Of a DNA stretch of 20,610 nucleotides, positions 14,533 to 20,610 are shown piece by piece (the first letter of the stretch is position 1; every line of letters starts with the position of its first letter). The notes beneath the pieces were generated by a model. It saw nothing but the letters and a program-made list of their open reading frames with translations. It had not been told where the DNA came from and ran no database searches. The DNA is from Lachnospiraceae bacterium UBA7086 (lineage in GTDB: Bacteria > Bacillota > Clostridia > Lachnospirales > Lachnospiraceae). The translations under genes and the position numbers were made by a program. The stretch is from positions 86,673 to 107,282 of the forward strand of contig DKZA01000041.1 of assembly GCA_002492525.1 (NCBI GenBank), in the 5' to 3' direction.

Positions 14533-15891
14533 ATGGTTGAAGCGAGATATTTTAGAGATTACAGACATAGTTATATGATATTGCAGTGCAGACAGGAAGA
14601 TGTTGACAGAAGTTATCAGTATAAGATTCTTACATCTGATAAAATCAAAGATATTTTGAAATGTTCTCTGCGATATGTCAACGGGAGGACGTATTTTTAT
14701 TATGATATCAGTTCCAGGACCACTTTGGAGAGTATGTATCGCGGCAGAAAGATGAGTTTTGAACAAGTAAAAGATTTGTTGGGGCAGCTTTACGGAATTT
14801 ACAGCAGACTTGGCACTTATTTCATGGAAGAATCCAGGCTGGTATTGTTACCGGAATATATTTACTATGATTTGTCAGACGGCAAATACATAGGGCTGTA
14901 CTATCCGGATTATGAGTCCGAATTGGCAAATCCCTATGAACCTCTTATGGATTATCTGTTGGAGCATATGGATGTCAAAGATGAACGACTTGCGGATTGT
15001 ATGTACCGGATTTATGAAATGTCGGAGGAGGCATACTTTTCTTTGGAAGATGCATTACAGATGCTGGGCGGCAGTGAAAAGGAAGACACTGTTGTCATCA
15101 AACCGGAGATCTGGGAGGCAGAGGAAGAGAAATCCACGATGCCGCAGGCAGAGGAAGAATTGTCCGATTTGTATGAATATGGTGAGAAACAAAAGGAGCC
15201 TGTAAAAAGAAAGAGCTTTTTTTATCCGGTTCTTGCGGGGGTGTCCATGTTAGGTATTATGGGTGCCATGGGAATATATTATTATTATGAACTCTCACAA
15301 AAAGAGATTTTGATGCTGTTAGGATGCGTGGGGTTGATGGGGCTTTGCCTGGTGATTAGTCTTGGCAACAGTTTCAGGACAGAAAACAAGAAAGAGAAAA
15401 AACAGGAGTTTAAAAAAATGCAGGCAGATGATTTGGCGCAGTCATATTTGTCGGAAGATGATACCGTGCCCTTAGAGCATGTATTAAGTAAAGATATGGA
15501 GTTGTCTATGGCAATTCCTGACAGAAGTTTGCATGAGCCGTCTCCGTCAATTCAGGAGGTGTGCGGTGATACCGTATTTTATGACAGTGCCAGAATGACA
15601 GAGCATAAATTGTATGCATTGGATAGAAAGAATAAACAGCATATTGAACTAGTCAAATTCCCATACACGGTGGGAAAAATGGCAGGCTGTGTGGACTGCG
15701 TGCTTGCAGATGATTCTATCAGCAGGATTCATGCCAGGTTTGAAAAAGAGGGGGACAGCATACAATTGACGGATATGAATTCCACAAACGGAACATTTAA
15801 GAACGGGCTGCGCATGCAGGCACAGGAGACGGTGGTAATCGAACCGGGAGATGAAATACGTTTTGGAAATTTAAATTATTGTTATCGTTAG
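14533..15891 (+). CDS. DUF6382-like membrane protein with C-terminal FHA domain
   Basis: The 452-residue protein has three parts. The N-terminal region (about 1-200) fits DUF6382, with 'SYMILQCRQEDVDRSYQYKI' and 'EQVKDLLGQLYGIYSRLGTY'. Two adjacent membrane helices follow (about 228-252 and 257-277). A C-terminal FHA domain (about 375-452) carries 'DDSISRIHARFEKEGD' and 'DMNSTNGTFKNG'; the first motif has GK in place of GR. FHA domains bind phosphothreonine peptides, so this protein may connect Tad activity to Ser/Thr kinase signalling, with both soluble parts in the cytoplasm. No kinase is in the window. An ATG at 14494 inside the preceding gene is in frame; I prefer 14533 because of the upstream GAGAGGG, but this is not certain. 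It is the last gene of the Tad run. Confidence 0.87.
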   Translation: MVEARYFRDYRHSYMILQCRQEDVDRSYQYKILTSDKIKDILKCSLRYVNGRTYFYYDISSRTTLESMYRGRKMSFEQVKDLLGQLYGIYSRLGTYFMEESRLVLLPEYIYYDLSDGKYIGLYYPDYESELANPYEPLMDYLLEHMDVKDERLADCMYRIYEMSEEAYFSLEDALQMLGGSEKEDTVVIKPEIWEAEEEKSTMPQAEEELSDLYEYGEKQKEPVKRKSFFYPVLAGVSMLGIMGAMGIYYYYELSQKEILMLLGCVGLMGLCLVISLGNSFRTENKKEKKQEFKKMQADDLAQSYLSEDDTVPLEHVLSKDMELSMAIPDRSLHEPSPSIQEVCGDTVFYDSARMTEHKLYALDRKNKQHIELVKFPYTVGKMAGCVDCVLADDSISRIHARFEKEGDSIQLTDMNSTNGTFKNGLRMQAQETVVIEPGDEIRFGNLNYCYR

Positions 15892-15936
15892 CGTTTCATT
15901 TGACATGATATTGCGAAAATGATACTCTCAACTATG

Positions 15937-15945
15937 TGATACAAT
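15937..15945 (+). promoter_or_regulatory. Extended -10 promoter upstream of the rhomboid gene
   Basis: TGATACAAT (15937-15945) is an extended -10 element (TGnTACAAT). The matching -35 position is poor, as is common for this promoter type. A separate TTGACA at 15900-15905 has no good -10 at the right distance. The 146-bp gap after the Tad locus therefore likely starts a new transcript. Confidence 0.45.
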
Positions 15946-15983
15946 TTAGGATTTTTATTATGTAGGAAATTCCTTCGCTTATT

Positions 15984-16005
15984 CGAGGCTGAGAAGCAGT
16001 CCTCG
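15984..16005 (+). promoter_or_regulatory. Leader hairpin before the rhomboid gene, possible attenuator or terminator
   Basis: CGAGGCTG (15984-15991) pairs with CAG-T-CCTCG (15997-16005), 8 bp with one bulge and a 5-nt loop. It is followed by CAAATTTACTTTTTT, a T-rich tract ending 18 nt before the rhomboid ATG. It could end read-through from the Tad locus or attenuate rhomboid expression. Confidence 0.45.
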
Positions 16006-16037
16006 CAAATTTACTTTTTTGTAGTTGGGAGCGGCGT

Positions 16038-17096
16038 ATGACGACAGAACAGTTAGACGAATTGTTTTTTTCTTATGGTTATTACAAAATTCCGTCTAAT
16101 CTTCCGGAGTTTGTCTTTTATTGCCATCGGGAAATGCAGGCAGTCAATGTAATACAGGTGATTGATTATAGACAAAACCCTTATATTTCTGAAGATCAGT
16201 ATTTTCATCTGAAAGAAAAGATTATAGAGTTTTTTCGGCAAAAAGGAGAGAAAGAAATCCATGTTATGTCCTTGATTCTGTGTGCCGATACACAGAAAGC
16301 TAAGAATCTGTGTCTTTGTGACAGCTTCTGTTGGATTATTAATATGACAGAAAACAGATTGATTGTCCATGAATCCCAGATATCGGATTTTTATGGATGG
16401 AAAGGAATATTGGAAGATTATCTTTTTGCGTTGCCAGACAGATCAGGAGAGACTGTGCAGGAAAATCAGCCAATAGAAAGAAACAGTTGGGATAGACAGG
16501 GAATAAGCAGATTGGCCCTGGTTAATATCATTCTGGTGGCAGTGAATGTAATCTTATTTCTGATATGTACATTTACAGGTGACTTGTTATATAATAAAGG
16601 TGCACTGGGTGTTATGTATATCGTAGAAGATAAGGCGTATTACCGTATAGTCAGCAGTATGTTTCTGCATTGGGATTTGCAGCATCTTTTCAGTAATATG
16701 ATTGTTCTGTATTATGTGGGAGCAGTGGTGGAGCGCAGAATTGGGCATATTCCATATGCTATTGTTTATTTTCTTGCCGGAATTGCCGGTAATATTTTTT
16801 CCATAGGATATCAAGTGTTCTTAGGAGAAGATATTGTGTCGGCTGGCGCCAGTGGAGCAGTCTTTGGTGTGGAAGGTGCTCTTCTGTTTCTGATAATCAT
16901 GCATCATGGCAGACTGGAATCCATGACGGCAGGCAGAGTAGCTTTTGCGATTGCGTTCTCGCTCTATTGTGGTTTCACAAGTACGAATGTTAACAATGCG
17001 GCACACATAGGAGGCGTTCTGATGGGATTTGCCTCGGCAGCAGTAATCTGCCTGATATTTCCATGGGGCAGGCTGAGAAAGGATAAAAGTCTATGA
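16038..17096 (+). CDS. Rhomboid family intramembrane serine protease
   Basis: Rhomboids cut transmembrane helices within the membrane. The 352-residue product has an N-terminal soluble domain (about 1-150) of unknown fold and a six- or seven-helix membrane core. Catalytic serine S272 lies in 'GASGAVFG' and catalytic histidine H323 in 'NNAAHIGG'. The conserved 'HWDLQHLFSNM' (211-221) supplies the oxyanion-region histidine and asparagine. All expected catalytic features are intact. A new promoter appears to lie upstream, and its stop overlaps the next start (ATGA), so it is probably co-transcribed with the flavodoxin/SCP2 gene. Substrates are unknown. Its place just after a Tad locus rich in single-helix membrane proteins is suggestive but may be chance. 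Confidence 0.95.
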   Translation: MTTEQLDELFFSYGYYKIPSNLPEFVFYCHREMQAVNVIQVIDYRQNPYISEDQYFHLKEKIIEFFRQKGEKEIHVMSLILCADTQKAKNLCLCDSFCWIINMTENRLIVHESQISDFYGWKGILEDYLFALPDRSGETVQENQPIERNSWDRQGISRLALVNIILVAVNVILFLICTFTGDLLYNKGALGVMYIVEDKAYYRIVSSMFLHWDLQHLFSNMIVLYYVGAVVERRIGHIPYAIVYFLAGIAGNIFSIGYQVFLGEDIVSAGASGAVFGVEGALLFLIIMHHGRLESMTAGRVAFAIAFSLYCGFTSTNVNNAAHIGGVLMGFASAAVICLIFPWGRLRKDKSL

Positions 17097-18103
17097 AGAT
17101 TAATATTTACTATGGTGGAAGGGGATTGATGGATGATCCCACACTTTTTGTCCTCAATAAGATGAAAGAGGTGCTGGAGGAGCTGCGTGTGACCGTGGAG
17201 GTATTTCATATTTATGAGCTTAAAAACAGTATTCCCACATTGCCACAGACTCTAAAGAGCGCTGATGGAGTAATTCTGGGAACTACAGTGGAGTGGTATG
17301 GTATTGGCGGTTATATGCAGCAATTTCTGGATGCCTGCTGGCTGTATGGAGATAAAGAAAGAATCAGTCAGATTTATATGTGCCCTATCGTCATGTCTAC
17401 CACTTATGGAGAGCAGGAGGCGAAGCTGGATCTGGCTACGGCCTGGGAGATATTGGGTGGACGTCCGTGCAGCGGACTTTGTGGATATATTGCGGATACT
17501 TCTCTTTTGGAGGAAAATGCGGATTATATACGTATTATTGAAAAAAATGCGGAAAATCTTTATCGCACGATTAATCAGAAGATGCCCTGTCTGCCGGCTA
17601 GCAATCAGGCAGTGAAGCAGAAAGTTGCAATTACCAAAAATATTAACTTTACACCGCAGGAGTCGGAACAGCTTTCACAATATGTGTCAGACGATACTTA
17701 TGTACAGCGGCAGAAAGCGGATATTCAGGAATTGGCCAGTTTGTTCCGGGATATGATGGGTACTAGCGAGAAAGAAGATACTACGGAATTTGTCCGTGAG
17801 ATTCAGCAGCATTTTGTGCCACAGCCAGGATTTTCCGCTGGTTTTAAGGTAGTGATTGAAGAGAAAAAGACACCGTTGGTGATTGATGTTGAGGGGGCAA
17901 ATCTAAAGTGTTTTTATGGGGAGAGCGAACGGGTTGATGTGGAAATTCAGCTTGACAGGGCTTCTTTCGCAGATATTGTGGCGGGCCGGACATCTTTTCA
18001 GACATCTTTTATGGCGGGCGATATGAAGATGAAGGGCGATTTTAAATTGCTGCGGGCACTTGATCAGGTATTGGTATTTGGATCGGGGACTGGGAATGAG
18101 TGA
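17093..18103 (+). CDS. Flavodoxin-like / SCP2 sterol-binding domain fusion protein
   Basis: The 336-residue protein starts with a flavodoxin-like or FMN-reductase-like fold (about 1-165): 'MKINIYYGGRGLMDDP', then 'ADGVILGTTVEWYGIGGYMQ' and 'CPIVMSTTYGEQEAKLDLAT', the spacing of strands and loops expected around an FMN. A linker follows, then an SCP2-type lipid-binding domain (about 230-335), recognisable by 'VEIQLDRASFADIVAGRTSF' and 'AGDMKMKGDFKLLRALDQVL'. SCP2 domains carry hydrophobic ligands in a tunnel. A reductase acting on a lipid-like substrate is a possible reading, but no reaction can be assigned. The first four bases overlap the rhomboid stop. The gene ends 29 bp before the HIT gene. 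Domain calls are from pattern only. Confidence 0.8.
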   Translation: MKINIYYGGRGLMDDPTLFVLNKMKEVLEELRVTVEVFHIYELKNSIPTLPQTLKSADGVILGTTVEWYGIGGYMQQFLDACWLYGDKERISQIYMCPIVMSTTYGEQEAKLDLATAWEILGGRPCSGLCGYIADTSLLEENADYIRIIEKNAENLYRTINQKMPCLPASNQAVKQKVAITKNINFTPQESEQLSQYVSDDTYVQRQKADIQELASLFRDMMGTSEKEDTTEFVREIQQHFVPQPGFSAGFKVVIEEKKTPLVIDVEGANLKCFYGESERVDVEIQLDRASFADIVAGRTSFQTSFMAGDMKMKGDFKLLRALDQVLVFGSGTGNE

Positions 18104-18132
18104 TGAAAAGAAAATAGAAAGGAAGATAAAGT

Positions 18133-18543
18133 ATGAGAAAAGATAATTGTATTTTCTGTAAAATTGCTAATGGAGAGATTCCGTCTAAGACTTTATATGA
18201 GGATGATAGGTTTCGTGTTATTCTGGATCTTGGGCCGGCAACAAAGGGGCATGCCTTGATTTTACCAAAGGATCACTATGCGGATATTTTTGAACTGCCG
18301 GAGGAGAGTGCCGGTGACGTGATGAGAGTGGCTAAAAAAATGGTTTTGAAGATGAAAGAGAAGTTGGGGTGTGAAGGGTTTAATTTGGTACAGAATAACG
18401 GCGATCTTGCGGGGCAGACAGTATTCCATTTTCATATGCACCTGATTCCCCGTTATCGTGCGGACGGACAGACAATTGCGTGGAAACCGCAGGAAGTGTC
18501 TGATGAGGAATTAGAAGAGATTAAAAATCAGATTGTAGGGTAG
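18133..18543 (+). CDS. HIT family nucleotide-binding hydrolase
   Basis: The 136-residue protein matches HIT (histidine triad) proteins, which hydrolyse nucleoside phosphoramidates or dinucleotides. The triad reads 'HFHMHLIPR' (H99, H101, H103, with H103 the likely nucleophile following family convention). The N-terminal 'CIFCKIANGEIPS' supplies a CxxC seen in zinc-binding HIT members, and 'KGHALILPKDHYADIFEL' is also typical. Length is normal. The ATG follows GAAAGGAAG. It lies 29 bp after the SCP2 fusion and 12 bp before fumarate hydratase alpha, so the genes are probably co-transcribed. Confidence 0.95.
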   Translation: MRKDNCIFCKIANGEIPSKTLYEDDRFRVILDLGPATKGHALILPKDHYADIFELPEESAGDVMRVAKKMVLKMKEKLGCEGFNLVQNNGDLAGQTVFHFHMHLIPRYRADGQTIAWKPQEVSDEELEEIKNQIVG

Positions 18544-18555
18544 AGGGGTTAAAAC

Positions 18556-19398
18556 ATGCGGACGATAGAAGTTGCAGAGATTACCCGGAATATTAAAGAG
18601 ATGTGTATTGAGGCAAATCATTTTCTCTCTATGGATATGGATGCGGCGTTGAAACAGGCGGCAGAGGAAGAGAAAGCGCCTTTGGGCAGACAGATTCTCT
18701 GTCAGTTGCAGGATAATCTTAGGATCGCGGGAGAAGAGAGGATTCCAATCTGTCAGGATACGGGGATGACAGTGGTGTTTCTGGAGATTGGACAAGAAGT
18801 GCACTTTGCGGGCGGAAGTCTAACAGATTCGATTAATGAAGGGGTCCGCCAGGGCTATGTAGAAGGATATCTGCGTAAATCGGTTGTAAAAGATCCGCTG
18901 ATCAGAGAAAATACGAAAGATAATACGCCAGCGGTATTACATTATGATATTGTGCCGGGGGATCAGGTTAAAATTACAGTGGCGCCAAAAGGATTCGGAA
19001 GTGAGAATATGAGCCGTATATTTATGCTGAAACCTGCTGATGGCATAGAAGGGGTAAAACAGGCGATTATGACGGCGGTTAAAGATGCCGGACCTAATGC
19101 GTGTCCGCCAATGGTGGTAGGTGTCGGTATCGGCGGTACTTTTGAGAAGTGTGCATTGATGGCAAAGAGAGCGCTGACCAGGCCTTTGGATGAACGTTCT
19201 GCTATTCCCTATATCAGAGAATTGGAAGAAGAGATGCTGGACCGGATAAACAAGACCGGTATCGGCCCTGGAGGTCTTGGCGGTACGACTACCGCGCTGG
19301 CGGTGAATATTGATACCTATCCGACCCATATTGCAGGACTGCCTGTGGCAGTTAATATCTGTTGTCATGTAAACAGACATGCGGTGCGGATATTGTAG
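18556..19398 (+). CDS. fumA: Fumarate hydratase class I, alpha subunit
   Basis: This is the N-terminal half equivalent of class I (iron-sulfur) fumarate hydratase, interconverting fumarate and malate; tartrate dehydratase is a close paralogue that cannot be fully excluded. The 280-residue product is full length and keeps the three regions that hold cluster cysteines: C66 in 'PICQDTGM', C183 in 'NACPPMVVGVGIGG' and C269/C270 in 'NICCHVNRHA'. Other family signatures are 'ENTKDNTPAVLHYDIVPGD', 'KGFGSENMSR' and 'GIGPGGLGGTTTALAV'. The ATG follows GAGGGG by 7 nt. The beta subunit begins 247 bp downstream, an unusually long gap for this pair. Confidence 0.95.
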   Translation: MRTIEVAEITRNIKEMCIEANHFLSMDMDAALKQAAEEEKAPLGRQILCQLQDNLRIAGEERIPICQDTGMTVVFLEIGQEVHFAGGSLTDSINEGVRQGYVEGYLRKSVVKDPLIRENTKDNTPAVLHYDIVPGDQVKITVAPKGFGSENMSRIFMLKPADGIEGVKQAIMTAVKDAGPNACPPMVVGVGIGGTFEKCALMAKRALTRPLDERSAIPYIRELEEEMLDRINKTGIGPGGLGGTTTALAVNIDTYPTHIAGLPVAVNICCHVNRHAVRIL

Positions 19399-19645
19399 AA
19401 AGCTCTGTATCGAGATGCGGCAATAGGAAGTATGATATTATAGATAGAAGGTGTTTCTTCTATATATATAGTGTTTTAAAATGAAAGGACATACAACATC
19501 TATTATCATATAGAAGATTCCTCTGCATATCCAAGTCCGCGAAGCGGATTTCGTAAAGTTAATTTGTGAGACAAATTAACTTTTAGGTAATAAAGCAGAA
19601 AGAGTCCTGACAACGGATAAAGGCGACAGAAAGGTATATGGAATT
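19399..19645 (+). repeat. Palindrome-rich spacer between the fumarate hydratase subunits
   Basis: No gene is visible in these 247 bp. They contain four inverted repeats: 19431-19445 with 19498-19510 (13 bp, TT bulge), enclosing ATAGAAG/CTTCTAT (19444-19450 with 19457-19463, overlapping alternative); TCCGC/GCGGA (19536-19540 with 19544-19548); and a perfect 12-bp stem 19555-19566 with 19572-19583, loop TGAGA. The last stem shares the AATTTG/CAAATT core with the fliS-side hairpins. No strong promoter is seen. The sequence could be an inserted small repeat element or a processing/attenuation region. Confidence 0.7.
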
Positions 19646-20203
19646 ATGGATCAGCATATTAGTGTGCCTATGAGTAGAGAGGATGCCATAAAATTACGGG
19701 CAGGAGATTATGTCTATCTCACGGGCATAATTTACACGGCACGTGATGCGGCGCATAAGAGAATGTATGAGGCATTGGAGCGAGGAGAGAATCTTCCGCT
19801 TGAAATGGGGAATAATATTATATATTATATGGGACCTTCTCCGGCCAGAGAAGGCAGGCCGATAGGCTCGGCCGGCCCTACAACCGCAAGCCGTATGGAT
19901 AAGTATGCACCTGCGTTATTGGATTTGGGATTGACAGGAATGATTGGTAAGGGAAAACGTTCCGATACGGTAAAGGAGGCAATTGTCAGAAATGGTGCCG
20001 TGTACTTTGCGGCAGTGGGAGGTGCGGGTGCACTTTTGTCCAAATCAATAAAAGCATCAGAGGTGATTGCCTATGATGATCTGGGTACGGAAGCGATTCG
20101 TAAATTAGAGGTAGAAAATTTTCCAGCAATTGTAGTGATTGATTCTAAGGGAAACGATCTTTACGAGACGGCAATTGAAAAATATCGTATGGAAGATTCG
20201 TGA
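19646..20203 (+). CDS. fumB: Fumarate hydratase class I, beta subunit
   Basis: This 185-residue protein corresponds to the C-terminal half of class I fumarate hydratase and forms the active enzyme with the alpha subunit. Signatures include 'LTGIIYTARDAAHKRMYEAL' (25-44), 'YYMGPSPAREGRPIGSAGPTTASRMD' split across 60-85, the 'MIGKGKRSD' loop (99-107), and 'YDDLGTEAIRKLEVENFPAI'. Length is normal. The ATG at 19646 follows AGAAAGG with 9-nt spacing; a nearer ATG at 19638 is out of frame. The product completes a heteromeric enzyme typical of anaerobic Firmicutes and archaea. It ends 7 bp before the tRNA promoter. Confidence 0.94.
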   Translation: MDQHISVPMSREDAIKLRAGDYVYLTGIIYTARDAAHKRMYEALERGENLPLEMGNNIIYYMGPSPAREGRPIGSAGPTTASRMDKYAPALLDLGLTGMIGKGKRSDTVKEAIVRNGAVYFAAVGGAGALLSKSIKASEVIAYDDLGTEAIRKLEVENFPAIVVIDSKGNDLYETAIEKYRMEDS

Positions 20204-20210
20204 AAAGGCA

Positions 20211-20239
20211 TTGACAAACAAAAACAGCTTATGTATAAT
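20211..20239 (+). promoter_or_regulatory. Consensus sigma-A promoter of tRNA-Ser
   Basis: TTGACA (20211-20216), a 17-nt spacer and TATAAT (20234-20239) match the consensus perfectly at both hexamers. The start would be near 20246, about 50 nt before the tRNA. The leader contains a 7-bp hairpin GAACTAT/ATAGTTC just upstream of the mature 5' end. Confidence 0.9.
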
Positions 20240-20297
20240 AACTTTGCGTTGTGAAAGACGTAGAACTATATATTGGTAGAGGAATAGTTCAGACTGA

Positions 20298-20385
20298 GGA
20301 GAAATACTCAAGAGGCTGAAGAGGCGCCCCTGCTAAGGGTGTAGGTCGCTTGCGCGGCGCGAGGGTTCAAATCCCTCTTTCTCCG
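20298..20385 (+). tRNA. tRNA-Ser (anticodon GCU)
   Basis: The acceptor stem GGAGAAA (20298-20304) pairs with TTTCTCC (20378-20384), with discriminator G at 20385. The anticodon loop CTGCTAA places GCT at 20332-20334, reading AGC and AGU serine codons. A long variable arm typical of serine tRNAs (GGTCGCTTGCGCGGC region) precedes the T arm GAGGG-TTCAAAT-CCCTC (20361-20377). The 3' CCA is not encoded: TTT follows the discriminator base. It is a single tRNA with its own promoter and terminator. Confidence 0.97.
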
Positions 20386-20425
20386 TTTTCTTTGCTGAAG
20401 CTTTTAAAATTTTTCTACTGATGAT

Positions 20426-20462
20426 AGAAAAGAATCTTAAGAGATTGAGATTTCTTTTTTTT
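20426..20462 (+). terminator. Intrinsic terminator after tRNA-Ser
   Basis: AGAAA (20426-20430) pairs with TTTCT (20451-20455), and AATCT (20433-20437) with AGATT (20442-20446) around a TAAG loop, with a small internal loop between. A run of T follows directly to 20462. The stem is A/T-rich but the T-run is long, so it is a good candidate for ending the tRNA transcript. Confidence 0.65.
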
Positions 20463-20515
20463 CCTCTTTTTTGATAGTTAAAAATTTAAAAAAATAGAAA
20501 CTTTCAAAAAAGGTC

Positions 20516-20544
20516 TTGACGATGCAAAATGGTTGTGTTAATAT
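20516..20544 (+). promoter_or_regulatory. Strong promoter reading out of the window
   Basis: TTGACG (20516-20521), a 17-nt spacer and TAATAT (20539-20544) form a good sigma-A promoter. A second perfect -35 hexamer, TTGACA, lies at 20593-20598 with its -10 position beyond the end. Between them, GTTG.GTGTT and AACACAAC segments can pair. Tandem strong promoters hint at an RNA or highly expressed gene downstream, which cannot be seen. Confidence 0.6.
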
Positions 20545-20610
20545 ATTTCCGTTGCGTGTTCAACAAGAAACAAACACAACAAATGATGAACCTTGACAAA
20601 TAAACAGTAA

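Noticed and set aside
15900..15928. TTGACA at 15900 with TACTCT as a full promoter
   Set aside because: The -10 matches consensus at only three positions; the extended -10 at 15937-15945 is better.
1..20610. CRISPR arrays, insertion sequences, prophage or defence genes
   Set aside because: No regularly spaced direct repeats, transposase or integrase motifs, or toxin-antitoxin pairs were seen; all long frames fit flagellar, sporulation, Tad or metabolic roles.

Overview
The window looks like a chromosomal segment of a flagellated, spore-forming Gram-positive anaerobe of class Clostridia, most likely Lachnospiraceae. This is inferred from protein family content: a DUF6240-like protein next to flagellin, DUF2508 beside bofA, a Tad pilus locus built from DUF5702 and DUF6382/FHA proteins with no secretin or other outer-membrane part, and a two-subunit class I fumarate hydratase. 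Strong AGGAGG-type ribosome binding sites and moderate GC fit. No transposase, phage gene or CRISPR array is visible.

Bases 1-5040 are the tail of a flagellar cluster: a large, 5'-truncated helical protein with a hook-length-control-like C-terminus, flagellin, and the flagellin chaperone FliS. Two tandem hairpins separate flagellin from fliS. A minus-strand DUF2508 gene converges on fliS with a 1-bp gap. Bases 5330-5576 hold two strong inverted repeats and a sigma-E-like promoter ahead of bofA, the inhibitor of pro-sigma-K processing.

Bases 5886-15891 are the centrepiece, an apparently single-transcript Tad (tight adherence, type IVb pilus) locus. A sigma-A-type promoter and a structured leader are followed by prepilin peptidase (apparent ATT start), TadZ-like protein (Walker A lysine replaced), CpaF/TadA ATPase, TadB, an enlarged TadC with a ~195-residue predicted extracytoplasmic domain, the Flp1-like pilin, a DUF5702 protein, a TadE-like pseudopilin carrying two YH-C-CxxC modules, a second divergent prepilin peptidase, another TadE-like pseudopilin, and a membrane-tethered FHA protein. 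Most genes overlap or nearly abut. Together they would mature a small pilin and several pseudopilins, assemble them through a TadB/TadC platform driven by CpaF, and perhaps couple the machine to Ser/Thr phosphorylation through the FHA domain.

Bases 15892-20203 carry housekeeping and accessory genes: a rhomboid protease with an N-terminal soluble domain, a flavodoxin-like/SCP2 fusion, a HIT protein, and fumarate hydratase alpha and beta subunits split by a 247-bp spacer full of palindromes. Bases 20204-20610 hold a consensus promoter, tRNA-Ser(GCU), a terminator and another strong promoter firing out of the window.

The most notable points are the modified Tad machine (dead-looking TadZ P-loop, enlarged TadC, Cys/His-modular pseudopilin, two A24 peptidases), the AUU start with its structured leader, and the palindromes in otherwise operon-like junctions. 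I do not see a wholly new defence or mobile system.
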